Assembly: GCA_934540955.1 (NCBI GenBank)
Contig: CAKTCY010000010.1
Span: forward strand, 1 to 44,650
Reading direction: 5' to 3'
Source: an uncultured Faecalibacterium sp.
GTDB lineage: Bacteria > Bacillota > Clostridia > Oscillospirales > Ruminococcaceae
Length of the DNA stretch: 44,650 bases
Part shown: positions 43,118 through 44,650 of the stretch, piece by piece
How the letters are laid out: the number at the start of each line of letters is the position of its first letter
How positions within the stretch are numbered: position 1 is the first letter of the stretch
Notes under the pieces: model-generated
Databases searched by the model: none
What the model was told of the DNA's origin: nothing
The model's input: only the letters and a program-made list of their open reading frames with translations
Program-made: the position numbers and the translations under genes

Positions 43118-43660
43118 ATGAAAGCAGAAACCAAACTCCGCGTTGCGGCGTGTGCTGCGGGCTTTGCCCTGCCCCGGTACAACGATCTCCCCTCGGTAGG
43201 GCTGTATCTGGACCAAACGGTGCAGTTCGTTAACGGCTACTTCCGCAGCTTCTGCGGGGTGGAGCTTACCCCCTCTATGGTAAGCAACTACGTCAAAAAA
43301 GGGGTGGTGGATCACCCCATCCGCAAAAAATACACCCGGGATCAGATCGCATCCCTGATGTACATTGCAGTTTCCAAGACGGTGCTCTCGATCGAAAACA
43401 TCGATACCCTGTTCAAAATGCAGCGGGAGCACTGCTCCGCCGGGACAGCCTACGATATCTTCTGCGAGGAGTTGGAGACAAGTCTTTCTGTGGTGTTCGG
43501 CGGCAAGGCAGCCCAGCCGGAGACTGCACTCAACGACGAGCGTCTGCTGCTGCGCAGCACCATTTTTGCGGCGGTCAACAAAATGTATCTGGACTGCTGC
43601 TTTGATGCCTTGCGGCAGGAGCAGGCTCTGTGGTCGGATATCCTGCCGGATCTGGCGTGA
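43118..43660 (+). CDS. DUF1836 family protein (MerR-like helix-turn-helix)
   Basis: A 180-residue protein. The N-terminal half resembles a winged helix of the MerR/DUF1836 type: GVELTPSMVSNYVKKGVVD and the following KKYTRDQIASLMYIAVSK. The rest is helical and ends SDILPDLA. A DNA-binding regulator is likely; the target is unknown. The ribosome-binding site is weak, and an in-frame TGA lies 24 bases upstream, so this ATG is the only good start. A foreign-looking fragment begins directly after its stop. Confidence 0.82.
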   Translation: MKAETKLRVAACAAGFALPRYNDLPSVGLYLDQTVQFVNGYFRSFCGVELTPSMVSNYVKKGVVDHPIRKKYTRDQIASLMYIAVSKTVLSIENIDTLFKMQREHCSAGTAYDIFCEELETSLSVVFGGKAAQPETALNDERLLLRSTIFAAVNKMYLDCCFDALRQEQALWSDILPDLA

Positions 43661-43661
43661 C

Positions 43662-44165
43662 AGAAAAGCACGGAAGGATGCCATAAACGCCCAGAAGCGG
43701 GCGGCGTATGCGGCGAGAAAAGACTATACAAACAAAGCCGCAAATGCTATACTTACTACATCAAATAAGATTGGTGTGAACCCGGAAGTGAATTGCGTAT
43801 GCAAAATTGATCTGTCTCTTTACCGTGTGGTGGAGCAAGATCTGGTGACTGATGAAGTTATTATTACAGAACAACAAATTCTTCATATTGAAGAAGGACA
43901 TCCCGGAGATTATAATCGTTTAGCTGTTCACATTCCTGATGTTTTGCAGCAGCCAGATTATATCCTGCGCGGCAATCGCCCGCACACTGCTCTTGTTCTC
44001 AAACAAATCTCCACACCGGAAATGACAGCAGAAGTGGTTTTGCGGTTAAAAGTCTCCAATGATCCCGCAGAATACAAAAACTCCATTATAACAATGTGGA
44101 ACATCAGTCAAAAGCGTTTCCGGCGTCTCTTACGGCAAAGCGAAATACTTTACAAAAAAGAGTAA
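43662..44165 (+). pseudogene. Decayed phage-type protein with C-terminal PBECR-like nuclease domain
   Basis: The frame has no start codon that makes sense and opens right after the DUF1836 stop. It begins RKARKDAINAQKRAAYAARK, a basic helix like those in phage head proteins. The conserved core is VIITEQQILHIEEGHPGDYN, PDYILRGNRPHTALVLKQI and AEYKNSIITMWN, which resembles PBECR-type nuclease domains at the ends of Mu gpF-like capsid proteins. The region is visibly richer in A and T than its neighbours. Domain naming is from memory of the pattern and is tentative. Confidence 0.55.
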
Positions 44166-44177
44166 ATCTGCTATACT
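44149..44177 (+). promoter_or_regulatory. Promoter of the candidate small RNA
   Basis: TTTACA at 44149-44154 and TATACT at 44172-44177 are 17 bases apart, overlapping the end of the phage-type fragment. No gene follows on this strand. Confidence 0.62.
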
Positions 44178-44183
44178 GTACAT

Positions 44184-44330
44184 AGGATAAGATAGGTATT
44201 TGAGGTGGTCAATTTCGTGGCAGCCACACGCCGCTGGTAACGACAAGGGCTTTGCCCTGAGAGATGCAGGAGAATGCCACGCCTGCCAAATACCAATCGA
44301 TGGGGAACGGTTTTGATGCCGTTCCCCGTT
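44184..44330 (+). ncRNA. Candidate structured RNA upstream of tmRNA
   Basis: A closed fold is suggested. GGTATTTG (44195-44202) pairs perfectly with CAAATACC (44287-44294). Inside, CGTGGCA (44216-44222) pairs with TGCCACG (44275-44281), and AGGGC-TTT-GCCCT forms a hairpin at 44246-44258. An alternative stem, GCAGG with CCTGC (44266-44270 and 44282-44286), would compete. It ends near the hairpin GGGGAACGG/CCGTTCCCC (44302-44326). No frame of useful length is present. It is not a riboswitch class I recognise; a type I antitoxin or prophage RNA is possible. Confidence 0.45.
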
Positions 44331-44348
44331 CCTGTTGATAGACCCTTG

Positions 44349-44421
44349 AACCACGATGCACGCGCACCGTGGTTTTTGTTTACCCATTTTTAGCACGATG
44401 CAGTTTGCACCGTGCTTTTAT
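44349..44421 (+). terminator. Two tandem related terminator hairpins
   Basis: Hairpin one (44350-44373) and hairpin two (44392-44416) share the cores ACGATGCA and GCACCGTG, including the same A-C mismatch. They are followed by TTTTTGTTT and TTTTATT. They would end the small RNA transcript. Confidence 0.65.
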
Positions 44422-44428
44422 TGTACAA

Positions 44429-44467
44429 CAAAAAGCCACCTAAAAACTTACGTTTTCAGGTGGCTTT
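44429..44467 (-). terminator. tmRNA terminator
   Basis: AAAAAGCCACCT pairs with AGGTGGCTTTTT, with an inner AAAAC/GTTTT stem. It lies 58 bases after the tmRNA 3' end. Confidence 0.82.
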
Positions 44468-44525
44468 TTACTGGTAGAGCATAAACGACCTTGTGCGAAC
44501 ACACAGGGTTCGTCTGGCTCACGTT

Positions 44526-44650
44526 TGGTGGAGGCGATGGGAGTCGAACCCATGTCCGAAAAGAGCTCAGTGCAGGTGTCTCCGGGTGCAGGCGATCTAC
44601 AACATTCCCGCCGCGCCACGCCGATCGTCAGGCTAGCGCTTTGGTAGCTT
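44526..44650 (-). ncRNA. ssrA: tmRNA, 3' part (cut by window end)
   Basis: On the minus strand the sequence ends GACATGGGTTCGACTCCC then ATCGCCTCCACCA, the T-arm and acceptor end of a tmRNA with an encoded CCA. Upstream are GC-rich stems fitting the pseudoknot region. The tag-coding part and the 5' end lie beyond base 44650. tmRNA rescues stalled ribosomes and tags their products. Confidence 0.9.

Noticed and set aside
44296..44310. Possible attachment-site copy of the tmRNA end (CGATGGG near 44298)
   Set aside because: Only seven bases match the tmRNA 3' region, too short to claim a direct repeat.
44184..44330. Holin-like type I toxin gene in the spacer by tmRNA
   Set aside because: No ATG-initiated frame with a hydrophobic helix is present on either strand; only the RNA-level signals stand.

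Overview
The window reads as a chromosomal segment of a GC-rich gut member of the Clostridia, most like Faecalibacterium or a close Oscillospirales/Ruminococcaceae relative. Supporting signs are GGAGG-type ribosome-binding sites, sigma-A promoters with 17-base spacers, a SCIFF peptide and its radical SAM maturase, type III and type I glutamine synthetases with an ANTAR regulator, SpoIVA, and the Firmicutes families DUF951, DUF4364, DUF1836 and DUF2508. The genus is an inference from gene content. No organism-specific marker was compared.

Layout. 1-2,893: tail of a TetR regulator, a rhomboid protease gene with an apparent 5' frameshift, a CYTH protein and an RlmI-type rRNA methyltransferase. 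3,047-9,187: nitrogen and nucleotide block (glnN, glnA, ANTAR regulator, pyrG); glnN has a leader with a terminator and two hexaloop hairpins. 9,195-13,777: a membrane diguanylate cyclase with a structured leader, two leucine tRNAs, a polysaccharide deacetylase and a MerR regulator. 13,866-19,219: a minus-strand housekeeping run (DUF951, prfA, tsaC/sua5, coaE, lytic transglycosylase, M18 aminopeptidase). 19,296-22,541: S1-domain protein, DUF4364 protein and spoIVA behind a sigma-E-like promoter. 22,548-26,235: PLP decarboxylase, SCIFF maturase, SCIFF peptide, DUF2508. 26,392-34,410: tRNA-Gln, a Tat-exported 5'-nucleotidase, oleate hydratase, TSCPD protein, PHP phosphoesterase and an aconitase-family hydratase. 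34,571-42,858: a MATE transporter behind a leader-ORF/terminator, an amino-acid ABC transporter, a duplicated-domain lipoprotein, cardiolipin synthase and DegV. 42,914-44,650: DUF1836 protein, a decayed phage-type nuclease fragment, a structured RNA candidate and the 3' end of tmRNA.

The genes are mostly core metabolism and translation. The unusual content is in the spacers. A family of hairpins shares a c(UGCG)g tetraloop while stem sequences change on both sides. One TA-flanked miniature element lies in the cardiolipin synthase leader, and a matching end sits at the spoIVA stop codon. Several leaders (glnN, MATE, diguanylate cyclase, the scfA-scfB spacer) look built for RNA-level control. 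No CRISPR array, complete insertion sequence or intact prophage was seen.
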